64,000 bases of DNA from positions 4,898,001 to 4,962,000 of the forward strand of contig NZ_CP010897.2 in NCBI RefSeq assembly GCF_000934605.2, given 5' to 3'. The DNA comes from Pandoraea vervacti (GTDB taxonomy: Bacteria; Pseudomonadota; Gammaproteobacteria; Burkholderiales; Burkholderiaceae). The position numbers were made by a program, and so were the translations under genes. Positions 8,883-17,014 of this stretch are shown here, one piece after another (position 1 is the first letter of the stretch; the number at the start of each line of letters is the position of its first letter). Under the pieces are notes generated by a model. The model had not been told where the DNA came from. It was given only the letters and a program-made list of their open reading frames with translations, and made no database searches.

Positions 8883-9226
8883 TCGGGTTGCCCTCGAACA
8901 CGCGTGTGTGGATCGCCGCTGGCGTGACAGATATGCGCTGCGGCTTCAATGGTTTAGCTGCCAAGGTCGAGTCGGTGCTGCATAAGGATCCGTTCTCGGG
9001 GCACATCTTCCTGTTTCGTGGTCGTCGTGGTGATTTGCTCAAAGCGCTGTGCTGGAGCGATGGCGGATTGTGCTTGCTGGCCAAGCGGCTGGAGAAAGGT
9101 CGCTTCGCGTGGCCACGGGCCGATGGTGGTGTCGTGGCACTCACCACTGCGCAGCTCTCACTCTTGCTTGAAGGGTTCGATTGGCGCGAGCCCATCGACG
9201 CGGCTCGCCCACGCAGTGCGAGATAA
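8879..9226 (+). CDS. tnpB: IS66 accessory protein TnpB (IS66 Orf2)
   Basis: 115 aa, the standard length for this family. It begins MIGLPSNTRVWIAAGVTDMRCGFNGLAAKVE and continues SGHIFLFRGRRGDLLKALCWSDGGLCLLAKRLEKGRF, the core that defines the IS66 Orf2-like family. It is required for IS66 transposition in studied members, but its biochemical role is unclear. The start overlaps the tnpA stop by ATGA. Confidence 0.96.
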   Translation: MIGLPSNTRVWIAAGVTDMRCGFNGLAAKVESVLHKDPFSGHIFLFRGRRGDLLKALCWSDGGLCLLAKRLEKGRFAWPRADGGVVALTTAQLSLLLEGFDWREPIDAARPRSAR

Positions 9227-9284
9227 CGTATTTTTTGGGAGATATCCGATAGGCAGCGGGCGCACTGGACGATAGGCTTACGTC

Positions 9285-10871
9285 ATGAGCTTCTCCCGCG
9301 CCAATCTGCCTGACGACATCGATGCCCTCAAGGCGTTGGTGTTGGCTAGCCAGCAGGTTTTGCACGAGCGCGAAATACAGCTCGCCGCGCTGCAAACGCG
9401 CCTCACATCGCGCGAGCAAGAGATTGCGCATTTGAAGCTGCTCATCGACAAGCTCAAGCGCATGCAGTTTGGACGAAAATCCGAGAAGCTCGCACGCCAG
9501 ATCGAACAACTCGAGCTGCGTCTGGAGGACTTGCAAGCCGCCGAAGGTGCCACCGAGGCTGCCACGCCGATTAAGTCCCAAGTAAAAGTCCGATCCGAGC
9601 GCCAGGCGCTGCCAGAACACCTTGCGCGTGAAGAGCGCGTCTACCTACCCGAGGCCGAAGATTGCCCGGCCTGTGGCGGCAAACTCAAGCCGCTGGGAGA
9701 AGACGTCTCGGAGCAGCTCGAATACGTGCGAGCGCACTTCCGTGTGATTCGCCACCGCCGCCCCAAGCTCGCTTGTGCGTGCTGCGACACGATTGTGCAG
9801 CAGCCGGCACCGAGTCGCCCGATTGAGCGTGGCGTGGCTGGCCCCCATCTGCTCGCGCACATCATTACCAGCAAATTCCTCGATCACCAACCGCTGTACC
9901 GCCAGCAGGCGATCTATGCCCGTGACGGTGTGGAACTCGAGGCCGGGCAGATGGGGCATTGGCTGGGGCGCGTGAGCTGGTTGTTAAATCCGCTGGTGGA
10001 TGCTGTGCGTGCCTACGCGCTGGGCGGCACCAAGGTCCACGGCGATGACACACCATTGCCGGTGTTAGAGCCCGGGCGAGGTAGCACCAAGACTGGACGG
10101 CTCTGGGTGTACGTGCGTGATGACCGGCCGTGCGGCTCCCATGAGGCACCTGCCGTTTGGTTTGCTTACACGCCTGATCGACGGGGCGAGCACCCACAGC
10201 GACATCTGGCAAGCTTTAACGGGGTGCTGCAAGCCGATGCGTTTGCCGGTTACGCGCCACTTTATGAAAACGACAGCATCCGCGAAGCGGCGTGCATGGC
10301 GCACGCGCGACGCAAGATCTACGACCTGCATGCGGTACGCCCCAACGCCATTACAGAAGAAGCTCTGCACCGCATCGGCGAGCTATATCGCATAGAAGCC
10401 GAAATCCGGGGCAAACCACCGGACGAGCGACGGCAAGTGCGACAGGCACAGGCTGTACCTCGGCTCGAAGCGTTACGGCAGTGGTACGAATCAGTGCTGC
10501 CAACACTCTCTGCGAAGTCCGACACCACCCGCGCGATTCAGTACTCCCTGAACCGCTGGCCCGCGCTCGCCTATTACTGCGAGGACGGGCAGGCGGAGAT
10601 CGATAACCTGATTGCCGAGCGTGCGCTGCGCGGCGTGGCGATTGGCCGCCGCAATTATCTGTTTGCCGGCGCCGACTCGGGCGGTGAGCGTGCTGCGGCG
10701 ATGTACAGCCTGATCGGCACGGCACGCTTGAACGGCATCAACCCCGAAGCCTACCTCGCCTACGTGCTCGAGCGCATCGCCGATCACCCGGTCAATCGGA
10801 TCGACGAGTTGCTGCCATGGAACGTGGCGCAGCAACTGCCTGACATCGCCAAGATCGAACCCATTCGCTAA
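9285..10871 (+). CDS. tnpC: IS66-family transposase TnpC
   Basis: 528 aa. An N-terminal coiled coil (residues about 12-90) is followed by a zinc-finger-like region with CPAC (127-130) and CACC (164-167), then the DDE catalytic domain. Candidate catalytic residues are D254/D255 in KVHGDD, D318 in LQADAF and E445 in IDNLIAERALRG; the C-terminal helix AAMYSLIGTARLNGINPEAYL is also conserved. It performs DNA cleavage and strand transfer. Nothing in the frame looks broken, so the element is probably active or recently so. Confidence 0.96.
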   Translation: MSFSRANLPDDIDALKALVLASQQVLHEREIQLAALQTRLTSREQEIAHLKLLIDKLKRMQFGRKSEKLARQIEQLELRLEDLQAAEGATEAATPIKSQVKVRSERQALPEHLAREERVYLPEAEDCPACGGKLKPLGEDVSEQLEYVRAHFRVIRHRRPKLACACCDTIVQQPAPSRPIERGVAGPHLLAHIITSKFLDHQPLYRQQAIYARDGVELEAGQMGHWLGRVSWLLNPLVDAVRAYALGGTKVHGDDTPLPVLEPGRGSTKTGRLWVYVRDDRPCGSHEAPAVWFAYTPDRRGEHPQRHLASFNGVLQADAFAGYAPLYENDSIREAACMAHARRKIYDLHAVRPNAITEEALHRIGELYRIEAEIRGKPPDERRQVRQAQAVPRLEALRQWYESVLPTLSAKSDTTRAIQYSLNRWPALAYYCEDGQAEIDNLIAERALRGVAIGRRNYLFAGADSGGERAAAMYSLIGTARLNGINPEAYLAYVLERIADHPVNRIDELLPWNVAQQLPDIAKIEPIR

Positions 10872-10926
10872 CCGCCATTTACCGCCGCGTCAACAACCCG
10901 ATCTACGGTACACATCGAGCGCTTAC

Positions 10927-11032
10927 TCAGGTCGTCAACCACCTCACGCCGAATGGCGCAGTCGCGCAGGATCAGCCACTCGATCTGGCGTCACTGGCTC
11001 AACAGTTTCTCGGGGGTGGACGGGCTGGCTGA
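10927..11032 (+). pseudogene. yidB: yidB 3' fragment downstream of IS66
   Basis: The first eight bases repeat the target site; 10935 onward continues the yidB reading frame as VNHLTPNGAVAQDQPLDL and then the helix SLAQQFLGGGRAG, ending with TGA at 11030-11032. This is the family's conserved C-terminus, now separated from its start by 2580 bp and without its own start codon. Confidence 0.93.
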
Positions 11033-11052
11033 GCAATCCGCGCCTGCCAACG

Positions 11053-11080
11053 AAAAAGGTCCGCATGGCGGACCTTTTTT
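11053..11080. terminator. Intrinsic terminator after yidB / after the barstar-like gene
   Basis: Perfect stem GGTCCGC / GCGGACC with a 3-nt loop, A5 on the left and T6 on the right. The A:T extension lengthens the stem to 12 bp. It lies between convergent yidB and barstar units and can act in both directions. Confidence 0.92.
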
Positions 11081-11178
11081 ACTCGACGCGATCAGCGGAT
11101 AGGCGCGAATTCAATGTCTTTGCCTGTCGCGTTGCTGGACGTCACATCGTTTCCGCCGTCTCGAGCGACGGCATCGAT

Positions 11179-11727
11179 TCAAGCGAAGGAATAGAAAACG
11201 CGGAAGCTCACACGCCGCTCCGCCCAGAATTCGGCGGCATCGCGAAAGACTTCCAGCAGCGTTTCACGCCCGTCCTTGTCGAACTTCGTGGCGATCGGCA
11301 GACCTTCGAGCACAACCACAAACCCCGGCTGCGGTCCACAGTGGCTCACGAGATCCGTCAGACAATCGTGCAAGGCGTCGTAGTTCTTCCCGAAATGCTT
11401 AGGGAACAGGAACGATGTGGCGATCGTTTCCAGCACTTCGGCCTTGCTTTGCGCCTGCGAACAGTTGGCGTACAGGAAGTGTTGCCCGAGTCGCTCGGCC
11501 TCCGCCGCCAGTTCCGGCACGCGGAATGCACGGATCGACTGCACGATATTGGGCCTGACGGCCTGGAAAAGACTCATATCTCCCTCTTCCGATAGGCTAC
11601 GGCGATGGCCGGCCCGCGCGACAGCATGCAGGCCCAGCACCTGCTTGAACAAGTTACCCTCGCCCGCACCGAATGGATCTGCCATAAGATCTTTCCCGCG
11701 TTCTTGTGCGAAAACCGGCTCACTCAT
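11179..11727 (-). CDS. Barstar-family ribonuclease inhibitor
   Basis: 182 aa from the ATG at 11727, which starts 7 nt after the stop of the upstream RNase gene. The barstar-like core (residues about 85-182) contains LYANCSQAQSKAEVLETIATSF, then FGKNYDALHDCLTDL, the region that blocks the active site of barnase-type RNases. The first 50 residues are an extension not needed for the fold. An internal ATG at 11577 (MSLFQAV) has a strong AGGGAGAT ribosome site 2-5 nt ahead, so a 132-aa form may also or instead be made. Being next to a secreted barnase-like RNase, it most simply protects the producer's cytoplasm. Confidence 0.85.
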   Translation of the reverse strand: MSEPVFAQERGKDLMADPFGAGEGNLFKQVLGLHAVARAGHRRSLSEEGDMSLFQAVRPNIVQSIRAFRVPELAAEAERLGQHFLYANCSQAQSKAEVLETIATSFLFPKHFGKNYDALHDCLTDLVSHCGPQPGFVVVLEGLPIATKFDKDGRETLLEVFRDAAEFWAERRVSFRVFYSFA

Positions 11728-11734
11728 ACTGCTG

Positions 11735-12136
11735 TCATTCCCTTATGCGTTCAAAGCTGTTGTAGTGGTCTTGGGTGTAGTAACACGGATCCACCGCACG
11801 TTGGTTGCCCCCGCAGATGATGCGTCTGGCACCTCTATTGCGGGCACCGGGAGTTGGCACCGTATATTCATGGTAATAGCCACGCGGCATTTTGGGCAGG
11901 CGCTTCTCGTAGTTTCCGAACGTGATGCCATCTTTGGCATAAGGAAACGGCCCGCCCTGAGCAATCAGCGTCAGCGTGCGCTGCGCTTCACGTGGCAATT
12001 CGGCAACGGAAACCGTTGCCATTTGATCCGTGACGGAAGGCGCGGTTTCACGCGCCGTCGCGTTGGCCCCCAGAAACACGCTACTCGCCGCAGTCAGTGC
12101 CACGATGCTCCGGTGAAGCCAACGTGCCATTGTCAT
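11735..12136 (-). CDS. Secreted guanyl-specific ribonuclease (barnase/RNase N1-T1 family)
   Basis: 133 aa. Residues 1-29 form a signal peptide with the hydrophobic core IVALTAASSVFLGANA. The mature part has the microbial guanyl-RNase layout: substrate segment GITFGNYEKRLP, candidate general base E90 (YYHEYTVPTPG), arginine pair R104/R105, and the C-terminal catalytic H124 in YYTQDHYNSFERIRE, close to the barnase ending TTDHYQTFTKIR. C108 and C118 could form a disulfide. It cleaves RNA after G. It probably acts outside the cytoplasm, and the inhibitor is encoded immediately downstream. A second ATG two codons in is an equal start candidate. Confidence 0.88.
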   Translation of the reverse strand: MTMARWLHRSIVALTAASSVFLGANATARETAPSVTDQMATVSVAELPREAQRTLTLIAQGGPFPYAKDGITFGNYEKRLPKMPRGYYHEYTVPTPGARNRGARRIICGGNQRAVDPCYYTQDHYNSFERIRE

Positions 12137-12342
12137 AGCTAGCTGTCGCCCGGCGTCGGTTTGCGCTGCGGGCCCGTTCTGGTGGGTGAAGCCGTAAGGT
12201 TATCGCTATTGCTCACGAGAATCAATGTCGGCTTACATTTTGCAACCAAACGACTCAACAAATTCATGAAAACACAAGGTTTTTCACGACAGTAAGCACC
12301 CACATGAAGATATACGATGCAAAAAAGCGTCGCCAAAATAGC

Positions 12343-12373
12343 AAAACGCCGCCCCGAATTGGGGCGGCGTTTT
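12343..12373 (-). terminator. Intrinsic terminator downstream of maeB
   Basis: A perfect 13-bp stem (AAAACGCCGCCCC / GGGGCGGCGTTTT, 5-nt loop) lies about 115 bp past the leftward maeB stop. On the minus strand the arm ends in TTTT. The rest of the 350-bp gap to the RNase gene shows no convincing ORF. Confidence 0.85.
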
Positions 12374-12489
12374 ACGCGTTTCATCGGCCAATTGCCGACT
12401 AAATACCGACAAACCATCGGCACCGTCGGTGAACCCGAGCAAACGCCAGGTGAACAACGTCGGCTTACCGCAGCGCGGCAGCCAAAAAA

Positions 12490-14793
12490 TCAGCGCACTG
12501 GTTGCTGCGCCGCCGCGTCGGCCACGACGAGCGCTGCCATATTGATGATTCGGCGCACCGTGGCCGATTCGGTCAGGATGTGCACCGGCTTGGCCGCGCC
12601 CAGCAGGATCGGCCCGATCGCCACGTTGTTGCCCGCCGCCGTTTTGAGCAGATTGTAGGCAATATTGGCGGCGTCGATGTTGGGCATCACCAGCAGATTG
12701 GCCGCGCCAGTCAGCGTCGAGTCCGGCATGATGCGCGCACGGAGCTCCGGGTCCAGCGCGCAATCGCCGTGCATTTCGCCGTCCACTTCGAGTTCCGGCG
12801 CACGCTCCTGCAAAATCGCCAGCGTATCGCGCATCTTGCGTGCGCAGTTCGCATCACTCGTACCAAAGTTCGAGTGCGACAACAGCGCGACCTTCGGCTG
12901 AATGCCGAAGCGACGGATTTCTTCAGCGGCCATCAGCGTGATTTCCGCCAGCTGTTCGGCCGTGGGATCCTGGTTGAGGTGTGTGTCGACGAGGAAAATC
13001 TGGCGATTCGGCAGCACCAGCGCGTTCATCGCTGCATAGACGTTCCCACCCTCGCGCTTGCCGATGACGCGATCGATGAAGTGCAGATGGCGGCCCGGCG
13101 TCGACACCGTACCGCAAATCATACCGTCCGCTTCGCCCTTGCTCACCAACATGGCCGCGATCAGCGTCGTACGGCGGCGCATTTCGACGCGCGCATACGA
13201 AGCCGTCACCCCCTTGCGGTTTGTCAAACGGTGATATGTCTCCCAGTAGTCGCGATAACGCTCGTCGTGCTCGGGGTTGACGATGGTGAAATCGACGCCC
13301 GGCGTCAGACGCAGGCCGTACTGCTGAATGCGATGCTCGATCACGGCCGGACGCCCCACCAGAATCGGCGTGGCCACACGTTCGTCCACGAGCACCTGCA
13401 CGGCGCGCAATACGCGCTCTTCCTCACCTTCCGCGAACGCGATGCGCTTCTTGTCGGCCGGCACGCTGCGTGCGACCGAGAACAGCGGCTTCATCAGTCC
13501 ACCGCTGTGGTAGACGAACTGCTGGAGCGATTGCGAATAAGCGTCGATATCGGCAAGCGGACGCGTTGCCACGCCTGCGGCCATTGCGGCTTCCGCCACC
13601 GCTGTCGCCACTTTGACCAGCAGGCGCGGATCGAAAGGTTTCGGAATCAGATACTCCGGCCCGAACGACAAATTCTTGATGCCGTAGGCCGACGCAACGA
13701 TGTCGCTCTGCTCCTGACGAGCCAATTCCGCGAGCGCGTTCACGGCAGCGATTTCCATCGAACGCGTGATGGTCGTGGCGCCCACGTCGATGGCGCCGCG
13801 GAAGATGAACGGGAAGCACAGCACGTTATTGACCTGATTCGGATAGTCCGTGCGGCCCGTCGCCATGACGCAATCCGGACGCACCTCCTTGGCCAGTTCG
13901 GGCGTGATTTCCGGGTTCGGATTGGCCAGCGCGAAGATCAATGGCTTATCCGCCATCGTCTTGACCATCTCCGGCTTGAGCACACCGGCCGCCGACAGCC
14001 CGAGGAAAACGTCGGCACCGCCGATGACCTCGGCAAGCCCACGCGCGTCCGTCTTCTGGGAGAAACGGATCTTCTCCGGATCCATCAGCTCTGTACGGCC
14101 CTCGTAGACCACGCCGGCAAGGTCCGTCACCCAGATATTCTCGATGGGCAGTCCCATGTCGACGAGCAGGTCGAGACAGGCAAGCGCCGCAGCGCCGGCG
14201 CCCGACGTGACGACTTTGACCGACGACAGATCCTTGCCCACCACCTTCAGACCATTGATGAGCGCCGCCGCCACCACAATGGCCGTGCCGTGCTGATCGT
14301 CATGGAAGACCGGGATCTTCATGCGTTCGCGCAGCTTGCGCTCAACGATGAAGCACTCCGGGGCCTTGATGTCCTCCAGATTGATTGCGCCGAACGTCGG
14401 TTCGAGCGCGGCAATGATGTCGACCAGCTTCTCCGGGTCTTTCTCGGCGATCTCGATATCGAACACATCGATATTGGCGAACTTCTTGAACAGCACGCCC
14501 TTGCCTTCCATCACCGGCTTGGAGGCCAGCGGACCGATATCGCCGAGCCCGAGCACCGCCGTGCCGTTAGTGATCACGCCGACAAGGTTGCCGCGCGCTG
14601 TGTAGCGCGACGCGTTGAGCGGATCGACGACGATTTCCTCACACGCGGCGGCGACGCCCGGCGAGTAAGCCAGCGCCAGGTCGCGCTGGTTCAGCAACTG
14701 CTTGGTCGGCGCGATGGCGATTTTGCCGGGAGTGGGAAATTCGTGATACTCGAGCGCAGCTTCGCGCAGTTTCGGATCGATCGGCGTGGGCAT
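12490..14793 (-). CDS. maeB: NADP-dependent malic enzyme with C-terminal phosphotransacetylase-like domain
   Basis: 767 aa. Residues about 1-430 are the malic enzyme part (ALAYSPGVAAACEEI, GDIGPLASKPVMEGKGVLFKKFANIDVFDIEI, HDDQHGTAIV, and the nucleotide loop SGAGAAALACLDL). Residues about 430-767 form a phosphotransacetylase-type domain (FAEGEEERVLRAVQVL, GMICGTVSTPGRHL, LLSHSNFGTSDA), which in studied MaeB proteins is regulatory, not catalytic. It converts malate to pyruvate and CO2, making NADPH. The ATG at 14793 (MPTPIDPKLREAALEYH) is chosen over an open 11-codon extension. Confidence 0.97.
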   Translation of the reverse strand: MPTPIDPKLREAALEYHEFPTPGKIAIAPTKQLLNQRDLALAYSPGVAAACEEIVVDPLNASRYTARGNLVGVITNGTAVLGLGDIGPLASKPVMEGKGVLFKKFANIDVFDIEIAEKDPEKLVDIIAALEPTFGAINLEDIKAPECFIVERKLRERMKIPVFHDDQHGTAIVVAAALINGLKVVGKDLSSVKVVTSGAGAAALACLDLLVDMGLPIENIWVTDLAGVVYEGRTELMDPEKIRFSQKTDARGLAEVIGGADVFLGLSAAGVLKPEMVKTMADKPLIFALANPNPEITPELAKEVRPDCVMATGRTDYPNQVNNVLCFPFIFRGAIDVGATTITRSMEIAAVNALAELARQEQSDIVASAYGIKNLSFGPEYLIPKPFDPRLLVKVATAVAEAAMAAGVATRPLADIDAYSQSLQQFVYHSGGLMKPLFSVARSVPADKKRIAFAEGEEERVLRAVQVLVDERVATPILVGRPAVIEHRIQQYGLRLTPGVDFTIVNPEHDERYRDYWETYHRLTNRKGVTASYARVEMRRRTTLIAAMLVSKGEADGMICGTVSTPGRHLHFIDRVIGKREGGNVYAAMNALVLPNRQIFLVDTHLNQDPTAEQLAEITLMAAEEIRRFGIQPKVALLSHSNFGTSDANCARKMRDTLAILQERAPELEVDGEMHGDCALDPELRARIMPDSTLTGAANLLVMPNIDAANIAYNLLKTAAGNNVAIGPILLGAAKPVHILTESATVRRIINMAALVVADAAAQQPVR

Positions 14794-15247
14794 GAGGGGA
14801 AGCTCTTGGCGAACAGAAAAGATCAAATTTTCAGTGCGAATTGTAGCCCTATTTATTCATGCCATTTATGCAAAAAACGGATAAGGGCCACACCCACGCT
14901 GACGCAATTCCAAGCCGATAGTGGCGAAAAAAATTGTCGAATTCAACGCTGCATCGCACCATCGACTGGATTTTCAGACAAGGGCCGCGTTTTGTTTGAG
15001 GGGTTGTCCGAGACCGGCATCGGACGCGCCTGAAAACGGGATTTGCACCGTTTGTCTGCTTGGGAAAGCACGAACTGCCTCTTAGAATAGGGGCTTGCAT
15101 GGCATCGCATGCCATCCCGGGCCAGACCCGATTCGCATCTGACCGAAATTGCCTCTCGCTAAGCCGCATTCGGCGCATTCGACACATCCAATGCTTCGAT
15201 GCTTCGTTCCCCCGTCTTCTGGCCGTTCGTCTGACTTCTTGCTGCCC
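14794..15247. other. Divergent maeB/thiL intergenic region (454 bp)
   Basis: No credible ORF is present. It holds the thiL promoter described separately, a short palindrome ATGGCAT-CGC-ATGCCAT at 15099-15115 close to the expected thiL transcript start, and presumably the maeB promoter (a TACAAT-like -10 on the minus strand near 14840, without a good -35). I see no repeat or RNA motif that I recognise. Confidence 0.5.
15060..15088 (+). promoter_or_regulatory. Candidate sigma-70 promoter for thiL-pgpA
   Basis: -35 TTGGGA (15060-15065), a 17-bp spacer and -10 TAGAAT (15083-15088). The expected start near 15095 would give a leader of about 150 nt before the thiL ATG. Four of six and five of six consensus positions match. 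Confidence 0.55.
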
Positions 15248-16252
15248 ATGACCACGACATCCCCAACCGGTTCGTCATCATTGTCCGAGTTCTCGCTGAT
15301 CGACCGCTTCTTCGCGGGGGCGACGCGTCAGGGCGAGCACGTTACGCTCGGCATCGGAGATGACTGCGCGCTGCTGCGCCCGCCTGCGGGAGAGCAACTG
15401 GCGATATCGACCGACATGCTCGTGGAGGGCAGGCATTTTTTTGCGGACGTCGATCCACGCTCGCTCGGTCACAAGACGCTCGCCGTCAATCTCTCGGATC
15501 TCGCCGCCATGGGGGCGCGCCCGTTGGGGTTCACGCTGGCGCTCGCCCTACCCGAAAGCGACCCCGCATGGCTGGCGCCGTTCGCGCAAGGACTCACCGA
15601 ACTGGCAGACCGATACGCCTGTCCGCTGGTGGGCGGCGACACGACCCGTGGCCCGCGAAATCTCTGCGTGACGGTCTTCGGTAGCGTGCCGACGGCACAG
15701 GCGTTGCGGCGCGACGCGGCGCAAGCGGGCGACGACATCTGGGTCTCCGGCACATTGGGCGATGCGCGACTGGCACTCGGCGGCCTGCGCAGCGAATGGA
15801 CACTCGCAGACGAAGATCTCGCACTCGCGCGGCGTGCGATGGATCTGCCGGAACCGCAGGTGGCGCTTGGTCTGGCGCTTCGAGGCGTAGCGCGTGCCGC
15901 ACTGGACATCTCGGACGGTCTGCTCGGCGATCTCGGTCACATTCTCGAGCGCTCGGCGATGAGCGCGCGCATCAACGTCGATGCCGTCCCCCGCTCATCG
16001 CTGCTGGCTGCGCAGTCGCTCGACGTTCAGCGCCTTTGCACACTCGCGGGGGGAGACGATTACCAGCTTTGTTTCAGTGCCGATGCCGCACAGCGCGGGC
16101 GAATCGAGGCCATTGGCAACGAACTCGGCATACGGGTCACGCGTATCGGTACAATAGCGCTTCCCGACGCGCGCCGAACGATGCTGCATCTCCATGACAA
16201 GACTGGCGCGAGCGTCGTTGCCGACTTCAAAAGTTTCGACCATTTCCAATGA
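15248..16252 (+). CDS. thiL: Thiamine-monophosphate kinase
   Basis: 334 aa, AIRS/PurM-like fold. It shows SLIDRFFAG at the start, the ATP/Mg loop LGIGDDCALL, STDMLVEGRHF, LAVNLSDLAAMGARP, PLVGGDTTRG and, late, ALDISDGLLGDLGHI and LAGGDDYQLCF. It phosphorylates thiamine monophosphate to the cofactor thiamine diphosphate. The ATG at 15248 (MTTTSPTGSSSLSEFSLID) is used; the open frame upstream is not conserved-looking and begins within the leader. It overlaps pgpA by ATGA, so translation is probably coupled. Confidence 0.96.
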   Translation: MTTTSPTGSSSLSEFSLIDRFFAGATRQGEHVTLGIGDDCALLRPPAGEQLAISTDMLVEGRHFFADVDPRSLGHKTLAVNLSDLAAMGARPLGFTLALALPESDPAWLAPFAQGLTELADRYACPLVGGDTTRGPRNLCVTVFGSVPTAQALRRDAAQAGDDIWVSGTLGDARLALGGLRSEWTLADEDLALARRAMDLPEPQVALGLALRGVARAALDISDGLLGDLGHILERSAMSARINVDAVPRSSLLAAQSLDVQRLCTLAGGDDYQLCFSADAAQRGRIEAIGNELGIRVTRIGTIALPDARRTMLHLHDKTGASVVADFKSFDHFQ

Positions 16253-16770
16253 GCACTGATCAAACGGCCGCCGTCAATCCGGGCAGCGGCCCGCGCCGGC
16301 CGAACTCGCGGTTCCTGCTGTCGCATCCCGCGCATCTGTTTTCCCTTGGCTTCGGCACGGGCTTGTCGTCGTTCGCGCCCGGCACAGTGGGCACGCTTTT
16401 CGGCTGGGCGTCGTATCTGGTGCTCAATCTGTATCTCACGGTCACGGACTGGGCAGCATTGATCGCCGTATCAATCGTCGGCGGCATCTGGATTTGCGGT
16501 TTCACGGCACGCAAGCTCGGCATTCAGGATCCCAGCGCCGTCGTCTGGGACGAGATCGTCGCGTTCTGGATCGTGCTGCTGTTGATAACGCCGGCGAGCT
16601 TCGTCGGGCAACTCGTTGCCTTCGTGCTGTTCCGCTTCTTCGATGCGGTCAAACCGCCGCCGATCAGCTATTTTGATCGCACCGTCAAAGGCGGCCTGGG
16701 CATCATGCTGGACGACCTCGTGGCCGCATTCTGCACGTTGCTCGTCATTGCGCTGTGGCGCTCGATCTGA
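16249..16770 (+). CDS. pgpA: Phosphatidylglycerophosphatase A
   Basis: 173 aa inner-membrane protein with three to four hydrophobic segments. Family motifs are LGFGTGLSSFAPGTVGTLFGW near residue 28, then DPSAVVWDEIVAFWI and FRFFDAVKPPPISYFDR, which carry the acidic metal ligands. It dephosphorylates phosphatidylglycerophosphate in phosphatidylglycerol synthesis. It starts inside the thiL stop codon (ATGA overlap); pgpA following thiL is a common proteobacterial order. Confidence 0.95.
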   Translation: MSTDQTAAVNPGSGPRRPNSRFLLSHPAHLFSLGFGTGLSSFAPGTVGTLFGWASYLVLNLYLTVTDWAALIAVSIVGGIWICGFTARKLGIQDPSAVVWDEIVAFWIVLLLITPASFVGQLVAFVLFRFFDAVKPPPISYFDRTVKGGLGIMLDDLVAAFCTLLVIALWRSI

Positions 16771-16929
16771 GCGTGGCGTTACGTGGTATTACGTAGTAGC
16801 ACGCGGCATTACGTGGTGCCGCGCGATGACGCCGTTCGCCGCGCGGCGCCTGCACGCCGAGCGGCATATGAGCGTCGGTGGTACACCATTCCGTGCGGAT
16901 TTACCCGTTTTCTGCTGGTTTCGCGTTCG

Positions 16930-16985
16930 TTCCGTATTCGTTCCGTATTCGTTCCGTATTCGTTCCGTATTCGTTCCGGTATTCG
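16930..16985 (+). repeat. 11-bp direct tandem repeat (TTCCGTATTCG), five copies
   Basis: Four perfect contiguous copies of TTCCGTATTCG (16930-16973) are followed by a fifth with one inserted G (16974-16985). The array ends 29 bp before the pncC GTG start, inside the pgpA-pncC spacer. Looser repeats of TTACGTGGT lie just after pgpA (16779-16820). Confidence 0.95.
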
Positions 16986-17014
16986 TTGCATCGACTTCTT
17001 GAAGGCGTCGTCCC

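Larger units (their letters stand above)
8355..10926 (+). mobile_element. Complete IS66-family insertion sequence (2572 bp)
   Basis: The element is bounded by imperfect inverted repeats: GTAAAGGCTCGAGGAGTACCG at the left and, on the opposite strand at the right end, GTAAGCGCTCGATGTGTACCG (18 of the first 22 positions match). It carries tnpA, tnpB and the large tnpC in the usual IS66 order, all apparently intact, and is flanked by the 8-bp duplication TCAGGTCG. It inserted near the 3' end of yidB in the same orientation. Intact ends, duplication and ORFs imply a fairly recent insertion. Confidence 0.96.

Noticed and set aside
11065..11595. 176-aa plus-strand ORF
   Set aside because: Antisense to the barstar-like gene; begins in the terminator hairpin and shows no domain.
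12502..15033. 843-aa plus-strand open frame
   Set aside because: It lies wholly antisense to maeB, is rich in R/H/D from codon complementarity, and has no recognisable domain. Similar shadows oppose tkt (3142-5301), accC/prmA (33061-35490), nrdB (40237-41574) and nrdA (43910-46252).
16930..16985. CRISPR-like array
   Set aside because: The repeats are contiguous 11-mers without spacers, and there are no cas genes in the window.
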